Source: CBDBCU01 sp965203435 (GTDB lineage Bacteria; Chloroflexota; Dehalococcoidia; Lucifugimonadales; UBA3495). From it: a DNA stretch of 64,000 bases. The position numbers and the translations under genes were made by a program. The notes below the pieces were generated by a model. It had not been told where the DNA came from. It was given only the letters and a program-made list of their open reading frames with translations, and made no database searches. The stretch is taken from contig CBDBCU010000008.1 in NCBI GenBank assembly GCA_965203435.1, positions 372,001 through 436,000 of the forward strand, in the 5' to 3' direction. How positions within the stretch are numbered: position 1 is the first letter of the stretch; each line of letters opens with the position of its first letter. Below are positions 43,076 to 51,437 of this stretch, one piece after another.

Positions 43076-46000
43076 CTACCGTTCCCCCGCCAACTCCGCC
43101 GCCCACACTTCCCCTTGCCCCGGAATATGCTGGCCGGTGCGGATTGCCTTGACGGGATAATCCGGCAAAGGCACCGCCGCCAGGCATTTGCCGTCAAAAG
43201 AGCCGCCCCAGCGGTTAAAGGCAAAATCCTGGTTGGCAAAGCCGGCGGCTTGCCGTTCCTGCGGCAAATCAGCCACATCCTCCGGGACTATATGCAGGAA
43301 AAAGCCGGCCGCCGTATCCGCCGCCGCGCAAGTTTCCCGCAAGTAAGTCAACCGGTTGTCCTGTAAATACAGGTCAAAGACCGCCCGGCGCTTGAGGGGA
43401 ATATCGGATATGGCGGCGTAAGCGGCCCGCAGGGTGTCCGGATCCACCGGCGGGTAAAAGTTCACTTCCCAACGCTCGGCTTGCCCCGTCCGTATAGCCG
43501 CGATGGGATATTCGGGCAAAGGAACCGTGGCCAGACACTTGCCGTCAAAGTGGCCGCCCCAGCGGGCAAAGACAAAATCCTGATTGGCATAGCCCTCCGC
43601 CCGCCGATCCGCCGGCAAAGCGGCAGGGTCCCGGGGGATGATATGCAGAAAGAACTGAGCCGCCGTATCCGCCGCCGCGCAGGTTTCCCGCCAGTAAGTC
43701 AGCTGATTATCCTGCACATACAGGGCAAAATCGGAATGGGCCGCGGGTTGAATGGTGGACAAGGCGGCGTGGGCGGCCCGCAGCGGTTCCGGGTCGGCCG
43801 GCGGGTAGATATTCCTTTCCCACCTCCCGGCCTGCCCGGTCAATATGGCGGCGATGGGATAGTCGGGCAAGGGATACACCGCCAGACATTCCCCGCCGGG
43901 CCGAGCGCCGTTGCGCGGCAAAGACAACTCCCGATTGTCCACTCCACTTTCCCACAGGTAGAAAGGCAAATCCGCCCGGTTCTCCGGGAGGATGTGCAGG
44001 AATACCCGGGTTCCATACTCAGCCCGGGAACAGTCCGCCTTGGCGTAAAGCAGGCGGTAGCGGCCGGCGGCATCCTGATCGAGGAAAACATAAAAGGCAT
44101 CCGGATAGGACGGCGGCGGCTGTTGCCGCCGCAATTCGGCGATATATTCCCGAAAGCCGGGCGGATCCAGGCTGTAAAGTTCCTCCCAGCCCAGGTTGCC
44201 TTGGGACAAAACCAGGCCGCCCCGGATATAATCGGGCAACTGAATAACGGCCAGGCAAATATCGCCCAACCTGACCCGGTTATTGCTGAAAGAACTGGGC
44301 CGCGCCCTTTCCCGATTAGCCGGCGGGGGGAAAGCCTTGGCCCCGAACTGGACATCCGGCTCCCCCGGCGGGCAGTTTTCCTTGACGAAAGTCAGCCGGC
44401 GGTTCTGGAAATAAATATCATAATCGGCGCGGATAATGGGTTCGCCGGCTACGGCATCACGGTATATTTCCTGATAGGCGGCGATGGCGGCCGGCGTCAT
44501 CCGGGCGGAATCCAGCGGCCGCAGGATAATGCGGGTGTTGTTGTAAAGGCGGCGGGGATATGCCGAATTAAAAGCCAAATCCGGCCGGCTGGAATTCAAC
44601 TCGAAAAACAGTTCATAATCTGCCTTGCGCCCGCCGGCCGGGGGCAACAAACGCTGCCGGGCCGCCGGCGCCAGGGCCTCCAGCTCCCACCCCTGCGCGA
44701 CCCGCACATACAGCGTCTCCCCGGGATGGCGTTTCAGCAGCCAGCCCAGGCCCGCCGCATAGCCTATATTCACCGATTCCATATAATACCGGGTTCGCAG
44801 CTGTTCCGGGGTCGTCCGATCCACCAGGAAGTTGAAGTATAGCGATTGCAAGGGATGCAGTTGCGCCATTTGCAGCAGAATCAACCCTACGCCCAGCCCG
44901 GCCAAGCCATACACGCCGCCTTGCCAGCGCCGCCGCCGGGCCAGGGCGGCGGTAAGCCAATGCAGTCCCACCGCCGCCAGCAGGCAAAAGGGGGCATAGA
45001 GGAAATAAAGATGTTTCCAATCGTCGTACTGATTGGAACCCAGCAGGGCTACGGCCAGCGGCGGCAGCAGAAAGGCCGCCAGCAGCAGCCAAGCAAAACG
45101 CCGCCGGCCGTTGCGGAAAACCGCCCGGGGCCGGGCCAGGCCCCGGGCCAAGACCGCTACTATCCCGAGGCCGCCCAGCAGTAGAATCGGCGGCGGCGTA
45201 GTAATAGAGAACCAAGTAACATTGTAATGCGGCGGCAGCTGCTGGGAAAGCAGCCATTCCCCCTGAAACAATTGCCGCGCCACAGTGGGATGGTTAATGG
45301 TCAAGTCCAGGCTGGTCGCCAGGTAGTCAACGGGATTAGTCCAGGCGTAGGGCGCCAGGGCGTACACCGTCAGCCCGGCGGTCAAGGCGAACAGGCCGCC
45401 GGGCAACAGGATTTGTTTCCGGCCCGGCCCGGCCCCGGCATAAAATAAATCCAATCCCCGCATCGCCAACACCGCCGGCAGTAGCATTATCCCCATAATC
45501 CGCAGGTTGGTCAGCACTCCTACGGCTAGGCCCAACAGGATAAAGTCCCCGATGGTTTCCCGGCGGAAAGCCCGTTCCAGCAGATAGAGGGCAATGACAA
45601 ACATACTGACAAAGGGCAGGTCTTTGCTGTTAAAAAAGGAGTGGGCGTAAAGGCGGGGATGCAGCAGAAAGAACAGCAGGGCCAGAATTGCGATAAGCCG
45701 ATTGCCGAACAGATGGCAAGCCAGCCGATAGCAGCAGTAGGCGCTGACTATAAAGAACAGGTGGGTGAGGGTTAAGCGCAGGCGGTGGATATGATAGTTG
45801 TCGGTCAATCCCAAGGCGCGCTCGGCCAGCAGCAGGGGCAGCTCAAAAGCCACGCCATAAACCCGGTCGTGGTAAAAGTGGGATTGGATACTGTCGGCCC
45901 GGCCCAGGATATAGTCCAGGTTGCCCACGGCCGTTTGCCGCTGATTGGCCTCGTCCGGCCCGCGCCCATAATCCCCGGCCGCCGCCACTCCCGCCAGCAG

Positions 46001-46105
46001 AAAAAGGCCGCAAATCAGCAGGCCGCCGTGGGCGATAAGAAAGTTCAGCACCGCCCGGCTCCGGCTTGAAAGTTGCGGGGCTATGGCAAGCGGCGGCGGG
46101 AACAT
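43076..46105 (-). CDS. GT-C-like membrane protein with 4 C-terminal repeat domains
   Basis: 1009 residues from ATG 46105. The membrane domain matches paralog 1 (GDYGRGPDEANQRQ, YHIHRLRLTLTHLFF, LYAHSFFNSKDLPF, APYAWTNPVDYLA). Four repeat domains follow, with Cys markers near residues 577 (KENCPPG), 692 (KADCSRAEY), 808 (RETCAAAD) and 925 (RETCAAAD). The last two are closest to one another, which suggests recent duplication of the terminal unit. The second conserved Cys falls in FDGKCLA. TATAAT lies seven bases before the start. Substrate unknown. Confidence 0.65.
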   Translation of the reverse strand: MFPPPLAIAPQLSSRSRAVLNFLIAHGGLLICGLFLLAGVAAAGDYGRGPDEANQRQTAVGNLDYILGRADSIQSHFYHDRVYGVAFELPLLLAERALGLTDNYHIHRLRLTLTHLFFIVSAYCCYRLACHLFGNRLIAILALLFFLLHPRLYAHSFFNSKDLPFVSMFVIALYLLERAFRRETIGDFILLGLAVGVLTNLRIMGIMLLPAVLAMRGLDLFYAGAGPGRKQILLPGGLFALTAGLTVYALAPYAWTNPVDYLATSLDLTINHPTVARQLFQGEWLLSQQLPPHYNVTWFSITTPPPILLLGGLGIVAVLARGLARPRAVFRNGRRRFAWLLLAAFLLPPLAVALLGSNQYDDWKHLYFLYAPFCLLAAVGLHWLTAALARRRRWQGGVYGLAGLGVGLILLQMAQLHPLQSLYFNFLVDRTTPEQLRTRYYMESVNIGYAAGLGWLLKRHPGETLYVRVAQGWELEALAPAARQRLLPPAGGRKADYELFFELNSSRPDLAFNSAYPRRLYNNTRIILRPLDSARMTPAAIAAYQEIYRDAVAGEPIIRADYDIYFQNRRLTFVKENCPPGEPDVQFGAKAFPPPANRERARPSSFSNNRVRLGDICLAVIQLPDYIRGGLVLSQGNLGWEELYSLDPPGFREYIAELRRQQPPPSYPDAFYVFLDQDAAGRYRLLYAKADCSRAEYGTRVFLHILPENRADLPFYLWESGVDNRELSLPRNGARPGGECLAVYPLPDYPIAAILTGQAGRWERNIYPPADPEPLRAAHAALSTIQPAAHSDFALYVQDNQLTYWRETCAAADTAAQFFLHIIPRDPAALPADRRAEGYANQDFVFARWGGHFDGKCLATVPLPEYPIAAIRTGQAERWEVNFYPPVDPDTLRAAYAAISDIPLKRRAVFDLYLQDNRLTYLRETCAAADTAAGFFLHIVPEDVADLPQERQAAGFANQDFAFNRWGGSFDGKCLAAVPLPDYPVKAIRTGQHIPGQGEVWAAELAGER

Positions 46106-46112
46106 AGGCGGG

Positions 46113-46118
46113 ATTATA
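46113..46118 (-). promoter_or_regulatory. TATAAT box, leaderless start for paralog 2
   Basis: Same layout as at 42885: TATAAT then CCCGCCT then ATG 46105. Confidence 0.55.
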
Positions 46119-46201
46119 GCACATAGCAACCGTCATTCCCGCGCCCCCTTTACCGTCATTCCCGGCCGCCCCCGCTCTACTGTCATTCCCGAGGCCCCGC
46201 A

Positions 46202-46302
46202 ACCGTCATTCCCGCGTAAGCGGGAATCCCGCAGTGGCTTGCCAAGACTGCGGCATTATACGGCAGTACCGTCGGGATTCCCGCTTACGCGGGAATGACG
46301 GT
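46202..46302. repeat. Family B MITE-like repeat, copy 13
   Basis: Core TTGCCAAGACTGCGGCATTA, nearly identical to 42901. Confidence 0.85.
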
Positions 46303-46323
46303 AGTTATACGCCATTGCCCGCC

Positions 46324-49300
46324 TCAGGGGGCCACCGTCAATTCCGCCGACCACAAATCCCCCTGCCCCGGTACATACTGCCCCGTCCGTATCGCGGCAA
46401 TGGGATATTCCGGCAAGGGAACCGCCGCCAGGCATTTGCCGTCAAAATGGGCGCCGCGCTGGGCAAAGGCAAAGTCCAAGTTGGCAAAGCCGGCCGCCTG
46501 CTGTTCCGCCGGCAAATCGGCTACATCCTCCGGGATGATATGCAGGAAAAAGCCGGCTGCCGTATCCGCCGCCGCGCAGCTTTCCCGCAAGTAAATCAGC
46601 CGGTAGTCCGCCACATACAAATCAAAGACCTCCCGGGCGACGGGCTGCTCTTGGGATAAGGCGGCGTAGTCGGCCCGCCGCAATTCCGGGTCGGCCGGCG
46701 GATGCCAGGCCACGGCCCAGACGCCCTCTTGCCCGGTGCGGACGGCGGCGATGGGATATTCGGGCAAAGACACGGCGGCCAAGCACTTGCCGTCAAAGTG
46801 TCCGCCCCAACGGGCAAAGGCAAAATCCTGATGGGCAAAGCCGGCCGCTTGCCGTTCCGGGGGCAAAGCGGCAACATCCTCCGGGACGATATGCAGGAAA
46901 AAGCGGGCCGCCGTATCCGCCGCCGCGCAAGTTTCCCGCCAATAAATCAGCCGGTTGTCCGTAGCATACAAAGCAAAGGCGTCCTGAGCGACGGGCTGCT
47001 CTGGGGCCAAGGCGGCGTAAGCGGCCCGTAGCGGCTCCGGATCCGCCGGCGGGTAAAAACTTGTTTCCCATTGGCCGGCTTGCCCCGTCCGTATAGCGGC
47101 GATGGGATAGTCCGGCAAGGGAACCGCCGCCAGGCATTTGCCATCGAAATGCCCGCCCCAGCGGCCGAAGGCAAAATCCCGGTTGTCCGGCTCGGCCGCC
47201 GGCCCGGCCAGCAAATCGGCGGCCGCCGGGAATAGATGCAGAAAGAACGGGGCCGCCGTATCCGCCGCCGTGCAGGATTCCCGGATATAGGTCAGCTGAT
47301 TATCCTGAATATACAGGTCAAAGAAGTCCCGGAGGTCGGGTTGAATAGCGGTCAAGGCGGCGTATTTCGCCCGCAACGGCTCCGGGTCGGCTGGCGGATA
47401 CAAGTTCTTTTCCCACACTCCGGCCTGGCCGGTGCGGATTTCTCGGATGGGATAGTCCGGCAGGGGATATACCGCCAGACAGTCCCCGCCGGGCCGGCCG
47501 CCGTACACGGTCAAGGGAAAATCCCGGTTGTCAAAACCGCTGGCCCGGAGTTCCGCCGGCAAATCCGCCAAGTTCGCCGGGTAGATATGCAGGGTTACGC
47601 GGGCTGCATATTCGGCCGGGGTGCAATCCGCTTTGGCATAGAGCAGGCGGGGGCGGCCGGATTCCCGGTCCAGGAAAACCTCAAAAGCCGCCGGCCCGGC
47701 CGGGGGCGGCTGATTCTGCCGATAGTCGGCGATAATTTCCCCCAGGCCGCGGCGGGACAGGGGGTAAAGTTCCTCCCACCAGGGCAAGCCGGCCGGCCCC
47801 CCTTGGCCCCAATGACCCCGCCGCAGGATAAGGTCGCCGCTGGCGTAATCCGGCAGTTGGATAACAGCCAGGCAGAGCCGGCCCAGCCTTACCCCGTGCG
47901 TCCGGAGGGGGACATAGGAGGAAAAGTCCTGCCGCAAAGGCGGCGGCAGGGTTTCCCGATGGCGGGGGAAAATCCGTACGCCGAACCAGGCGTCCGGCTC
48001 CTCCGGAGGGCAGTTTTCCCGGACAAAAGTCAGCCGCTGCCCCTCTATATAAACAGCATAGTCGGCGCGGATAATCGGCTCTCCGGCTATGGCTTGGCGG
48101 TAAAGTTCCTGATAGGCGGCAAGGGCCGCCGGCGTCATCCGGGAAGCGTCCAGGGGCCGCGCGGCGACCAGGGTATTGTTGTAAATTTGGCGGGGGTAAA
48201 GGGAATTAAAAGCGAAATCCGGCTGACTGGGCTCCGGCTCGCGCAGTTCATAATCGGCGCGGCGGCCGGCCAAGGGCAAACGCCGCCGGGCCGCCGCCGG
48301 CAGGATTTGCAACTGCCGCTGCCGCCGCACCTCGTTATTATTGCCCACCAGCACGGCCAGCGTCTCCCCGGGATGGCGGGCCAGTAGATCCGCCAACCCT
48401 TCCCGATAGGCCAATCGCCAGTAATTCATTTCATACTGCGTCCGCAGCCGCTCCGGAGTCGTCCGATCCACCAGAAAGTTGAAATAGTCATACTGCCAGG
48501 GGTGGAGCTGCGTCAGCTGCAAGGCAATCAAGCCCACGCCTAATCCGGCCAGGCCGTAGACCCCGGCCCGCCGCAGCCCGCTCGGCCGCCAACGGGAAAA
48601 GCCGGCGGCCAGCCCGCCCAAGCCCCCGGCCGCCAGCAGGCAAAAGGGCGCATAAATAAAGTAGAAATGCCGCCAATGGTCGTACTGATTGGAACCCAGC
48701 AGGGCGGCGGCCAGCGGCGGCAGCAGGAAAGCCGCCAGCAGCAATCCGGCAAAGCGCCGCCGGGTATTGCGGAAAACGGCCCCGGGCCGGCGGCCGACCC
48801 GGGCCAGGACTGCCGCCATCCCGATAAATCCCAGCGGCAGCAGCAACGGCGGCGTGGTGATGCTGAACCAGACGGCATTGTAATACGGCGGCAGGTTCGT
48901 GGAAAGAAACCACGCGCCTTGGAACAACTGCCACACAATGGTGGGATGGTTAATCGTCCCAGCGAGGCTCGCCGCCAGGTAGCCCCCCGGGTTAGTCCAG
49001 GCATAGGGAGTTGCGGCGTATAGGGTCAGCCCGGCCGCCAGAATAAACAGCCCGGCGGTCCGCAGGATGGCTTTTCGTTCCGCGCCGCTTCCGGCGTAAA
49101 ACCAATCCAAACCCCGCATCGCCAAGACCGCCGCCAGCAGCATCACCCCCATAATCCGCAGATTGGTCAGCAATCCCACCGCTATTCCCAGCAGGATGAA
49201 AGCCCCGATAGTATCCCGGCGGAAAGCCCGTTCCAACAGGTAGAGGGCTATGACGAACAGGGTGAGAAAGGGCAGGTCTTTGCTGTTGACAAAGGAATGG

Positions 49301-49779
49301 GCGTAGATGCGGGGATGCAGCAGAAAAATCAGCAGGGCAAACAGGGCCAGCAGCCGATTGGGGAACAGATGGCAAGCCAGCCGATAGCAAAAGAAAGCGC
49401 CGATGATAAAGAACAAATGGGTCAGGGTTAAACGCAGCCGGTGGATATAGTGGTAATCCGCCAGCCCCAAGGCCCGCTCGGCCAGGAGCAGCGGCAGCTC
49501 AAAGGCTACGCCGTAAAGCTGATCGGAGGGCGACAGGGCGTCCCGGGCGGCATTGTCCAGGAGGCCGTTGCCCTGGCCCAGGACATAGTCAAGATTAGCA
49601 ACGGCAATCGTACGCTGTATATGCTGATCGGTGCCGATGCCGTAATCCCCGGCCAGGACCAGACCCACCAGCAGAAAGAGGGCGCAGACCAGCAGGCCGC
49701 CGTGGGGGATAAGGAAATTCCGCGCGGCCCGAATCCGGTCGGGAAGTTGCGGAAACGGATGGCGCAGCAACGGAAACAT
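46324..49779 (-). CDS. GT-C-like membrane protein with 5 C-terminal repeat domains
   Basis: 1151 residues from ATG 49779. Membrane domain as in the neighbours (GDYGIGTDQHIQR, YHYIHRLRLTLTHLFF, YAHSFVNSKDLPF, TPYAWTNPGGYLAA). Five repeat domains, Cys markers near residues 586 (RENCPPE), 718 (KADCTPAEY), 835 (RESCTAAD), 950 (RETCAAAD) and 1068 (RESCAAAD). The last three share GFANxDFAF-like strands and FDGKCLAAVPLPDYPI. The sequence of domains shows stepwise growth compared with the two downstream paralogs. TATAAT lies seven bases upstream. Confidence 0.65.
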   Translation of the reverse strand: MFPLLRHPFPQLPDRIRAARNFLIPHGGLLVCALFLLVGLVLAGDYGIGTDQHIQRTIAVANLDYVLGQGNGLLDNAARDALSPSDQLYGVAFELPLLLAERALGLADYHYIHRLRLTLTHLFFIIGAFFCYRLACHLFPNRLLALFALLIFLLHPRIYAHSFVNSKDLPFLTLFVIALYLLERAFRRDTIGAFILLGIAVGLLTNLRIMGVMLLAAVLAMRGLDWFYAGSGAERKAILRTAGLFILAAGLTLYAATPYAWTNPGGYLAASLAGTINHPTIVWQLFQGAWFLSTNLPPYYNAVWFSITTPPLLLPLGFIGMAAVLARVGRRPGAVFRNTRRRFAGLLLAAFLLPPLAAALLGSNQYDHWRHFYFIYAPFCLLAAGGLGGLAAGFSRWRPSGLRRAGVYGLAGLGVGLIALQLTQLHPWQYDYFNFLVDRTTPERLRTQYEMNYWRLAYREGLADLLARHPGETLAVLVGNNNEVRRQRQLQILPAAARRRLPLAGRRADYELREPEPSQPDFAFNSLYPRQIYNNTLVAARPLDASRMTPAALAAYQELYRQAIAGEPIIRADYAVYIEGQRLTFVRENCPPEEPDAWFGVRIFPRHRETLPPPLRQDFSSYVPLRTHGVRLGRLCLAVIQLPDYASGDLILRRGHWGQGGPAGLPWWEELYPLSRRGLGEIIADYRQNQPPPAGPAAFEVFLDRESGRPRLLYAKADCTPAEYAARVTLHIYPANLADLPAELRASGFDNRDFPLTVYGGRPGGDCLAVYPLPDYPIREIRTGQAGVWEKNLYPPADPEPLRAKYAALTAIQPDLRDFFDLYIQDNQLTYIRESCTAADTAAPFFLHLFPAAADLLAGPAAEPDNRDFAFGRWGGHFDGKCLAAVPLPDYPIAAIRTGQAGQWETSFYPPADPEPLRAAYAALAPEQPVAQDAFALYATDNRLIYWRETCAAADTAARFFLHIVPEDVAALPPERQAAGFAHQDFAFARWGGHFDGKCLAAVSLPEYPIAAVRTGQEGVWAVAWHPPADPELRRADYAALSQEQPVAREVFDLYVADYRLIYLRESCAAADTAAGFFLHIIPEDVADLPAEQQAAGFANLDFAFAQRGAHFDGKCLAAVPLPEYPIAAIRTGQYVPGQGDLWSAELTVAP

Positions 49780-49786
49780 AGGCCGG

Positions 49787-49792
49787 ATTATA
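49787..49792 (-). promoter_or_regulatory. TATAAT box, leaderless start for paralog 3
   Basis: TATAAT then CCGGCCT then ATG 49779, as in the other two paralogs. Confidence 0.55.
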
Positions 49793-49843
49793 GCATATCC
49801 CTATCGTTATGCCCGCCGCTTAACCGTCCTTCCCGCCGCCCCG

Positions 49844-49943
49844 ACCGTCATTCCCGCGTAAGCGGGAATCCGGCGGCGGTTGGGCGGCAAAGGACTGGCC
49901 TTTTCAGTACCGTCGGGATTCCCGCTTACGCGGGAATGACGGT
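49844..49943. repeat. Family B MITE-like repeat, copy 14
   Basis: Core TTGGGCGGCAAAGGACTGGC, third subtype as at 39980. The rest of 49780-50144 holds GGGAAGGACGGT fragments and the leader of the next gene. Confidence 0.85.
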
Positions 49944-50030
49944 AGAGAGGGCCGGGAAGGACGGTGGGGGGGGCCGGGAAGGACGGTTAAGAGGGCCGAA
50001 ATTGATTTTGGAAATTTCCCTATTAACCCC

Positions 50031-50110
50031 TTTACATCCCCCAAACATAGGATAGAATGAAAGGAAAGGTACAAGGCCGGGGCCGAAATCGCCCTGGCGA
50101 TTTCGGCCCC
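50031..50110 (+). promoter_or_regulatory. Promoter and hairpin leader of IPWDC paralog 3
   Basis: TTTACA (50031-50036), 16-base spacer, TAGAAT (50053-50058). The hairpin arms GGGGCCGAAATCGCC (50079-50093) and GGCGATTTCGGCCCC (50096-50110) have one A/T pair more than the stem at 7761, a compensatory change. AAAAATTTTTT and the CCTCC/GGGAGG pair follow. Confidence 0.65.
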
Positions 50111-50144
50111 GGAAAAATTTTTTGGGGCCTCCGGGAGGCTCCTT

Positions 50145-51089
50145 ATGCCCAAGTTCTTTCCCCAATTCTTTATGGTGGGCGTCGTCCTGTTCCTGCTAAT
50201 GGGCGCCGGGTATGGCATCAGCCAAGCCGCCCGGGCCATCCCCTGGGACTGTTCCGATTGGCAAGCCTTTGCCCACGAGGATCGGACTACCGCCATCCTA
50301 GAATCCCTGGCCGAAAACCGGGGCAAGACCCTCTACTGCGGCGTTGACCAGTCGGACACCTTTACCAAGACCGAGACCTGGGAGGCCGGCCGCGACCGCA
50401 ACGAACGGGATGACACCGTTTATTTCGGGGAACGCGGCAGTTTCCGCGGTTTCATCGCCGCCCAGGAGGGTTGGCTGACCGAGGGGGAATCCGGCGTTAC
50501 CGGGGTCAGCATCGACCGCATCTTTGAGTTTCCCCGGGAACAAAAGAAACGCCGCCGCAAGAAGCCGCCCAAGCCCAACTTGGTGTATGACATGGAGTAT
50601 CCGGACAGCGCCCTGGAAGTTCCCCGCATAACCAGCATCGAAAATGGCAGCGGGGAAACCGGCGGTTATCTGTCCCGAGACTGGACCAGACTCGTCAAAC
50701 CCTTCTGGTTTCGCAGCCCCCGGACGACCGGAAATGGGTATGTCCGCGCCCTGGGCCCTATTGGCACTGCCGATAACAACGAGCAAACGGCGCGGGGCAA
50801 TGCCGAGCGGGAGTATGTCCCCCCGACCGATGAACAGGCCGCCGAATGGGCGTTGAATGGCTTTGGCGACTTATCTAGTCTTGCCGATCTCGAGGTGCCG
50901 GGCGGCGCCACGGAGGAGTGCCAAGCCCTGGGCTATACCCGGGCCACTCGGGTAAATTGGTGGTACCGGGATAGCAATGGGGATGGCACCCCCGACCTCC
51001 GGACTGCTACCGTAAGCAACACCGCCCCCTTCCAGTATCGGGAGTTCCGCTACATTCAATACACGGCCCGCTGCGTAGGCCGCCAGTAG
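50145..51089 (+). CDS. Membrane-anchored IPWDC-family protein, paralog 3
   Basis: 314 residues, third member of the family. Anchor helix about res 8-25, conserved block to about residue 130 (AIPWDCSDWQAFAHED, TLYCGVDQSDTF, GERGSFRGFIAAQEGW), basic hinge QKKRRRKKPPK, then a distinct C-terminal region. It shares with paralog 2 LVY..(E/A)YP at the hinge, (R/K)ALGP-like and CQALGYTRATRVNWWY blocks and ends in TARCVGRQ. GGGAGG lies upstream of ATG 50145. It stands alone, 38 kb from the other two. Confidence 0.75.
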   Translation: MPKFFPQFFMVGVVLFLLMGAGYGISQAARAIPWDCSDWQAFAHEDRTTAILESLAENRGKTLYCGVDQSDTFTKTETWEAGRDRNERDDTVYFGERGSFRGFIAAQEGWLTEGESGVTGVSIDRIFEFPREQKKRRRKKPPKPNLVYDMEYPDSALEVPRITSIENGSGETGGYLSRDWTRLVKPFWFRSPRTTGNGYVRALGPIGTADNNEQTARGNAEREYVPPTDEQAAEWALNGFGDLSSLADLEVPGGATEECQALGYTRATRVNWWYRDSNGDGTPDLRTATVSNTAPFQYREFRYIQYTARCVGRQ

Positions 51090-51117
51090 GCGCGGCGGCA
51101 TCATCATCACCCTTCCT

Positions 51118-51179
51118 GGCGGCGCAAACAATCCCCCGGCCCGGCAAACTGCCGGCCGGGGGACTTTTGCGCCGCCTTT
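51118..51179 (+). terminator. Terminator of IPWDC paralog 3
   Basis: Nested stem: outer arms GGCGGCGCAAA / TTTGCGCCGCC, inner arms CCCCCGGCC / GGCCGGGGG, followed by TTTC, 30 bases past the stop. Confidence 0.75.
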
Positions 51180-51250
51180 CTACCGTCCTTCCCGCCGCCC
51201 CCTTTATGCCATTGCCGGCCGCCCCGCAACCGTCATTCCGGCCGCCCCCT

Positions 51251-51390
51251 ACCGTCATTCCCGCGTAAGCGGGAATCCCGAACGGTACTGCCTTATAATG
51301 CCGCATCCCCGGCAAGTCACCGCCGGATTCCCGCTTACGCGGGAATGACGGTAGGGGCGGCGGGATTCCCGCTTACGCGGGAAGGACGGT
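51251..51390. repeat. Family B repeat, copy 15, with an extra right arm
   Basis: Full unit to 51352 (core CTGCCTTATAATGCCGCATC), then a second GATTCCCGCTTACGCGGGAA hairpin to 51390. It fills most of the gap to the TPR gene. Confidence 0.85.
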
Positions 51391-51437
51391 CGGGGGCGGC
51401 GGGAAGGACGGTTTTGCCGGCTACCGCCCCCCGGAGT

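Noticed and set aside
43481..44842. 453-codon open frame opposite the second GT-C gene
   Set aside because: It is a shadow of the repeat domains (RRIRRRAGFP repeated), not a separate gene.
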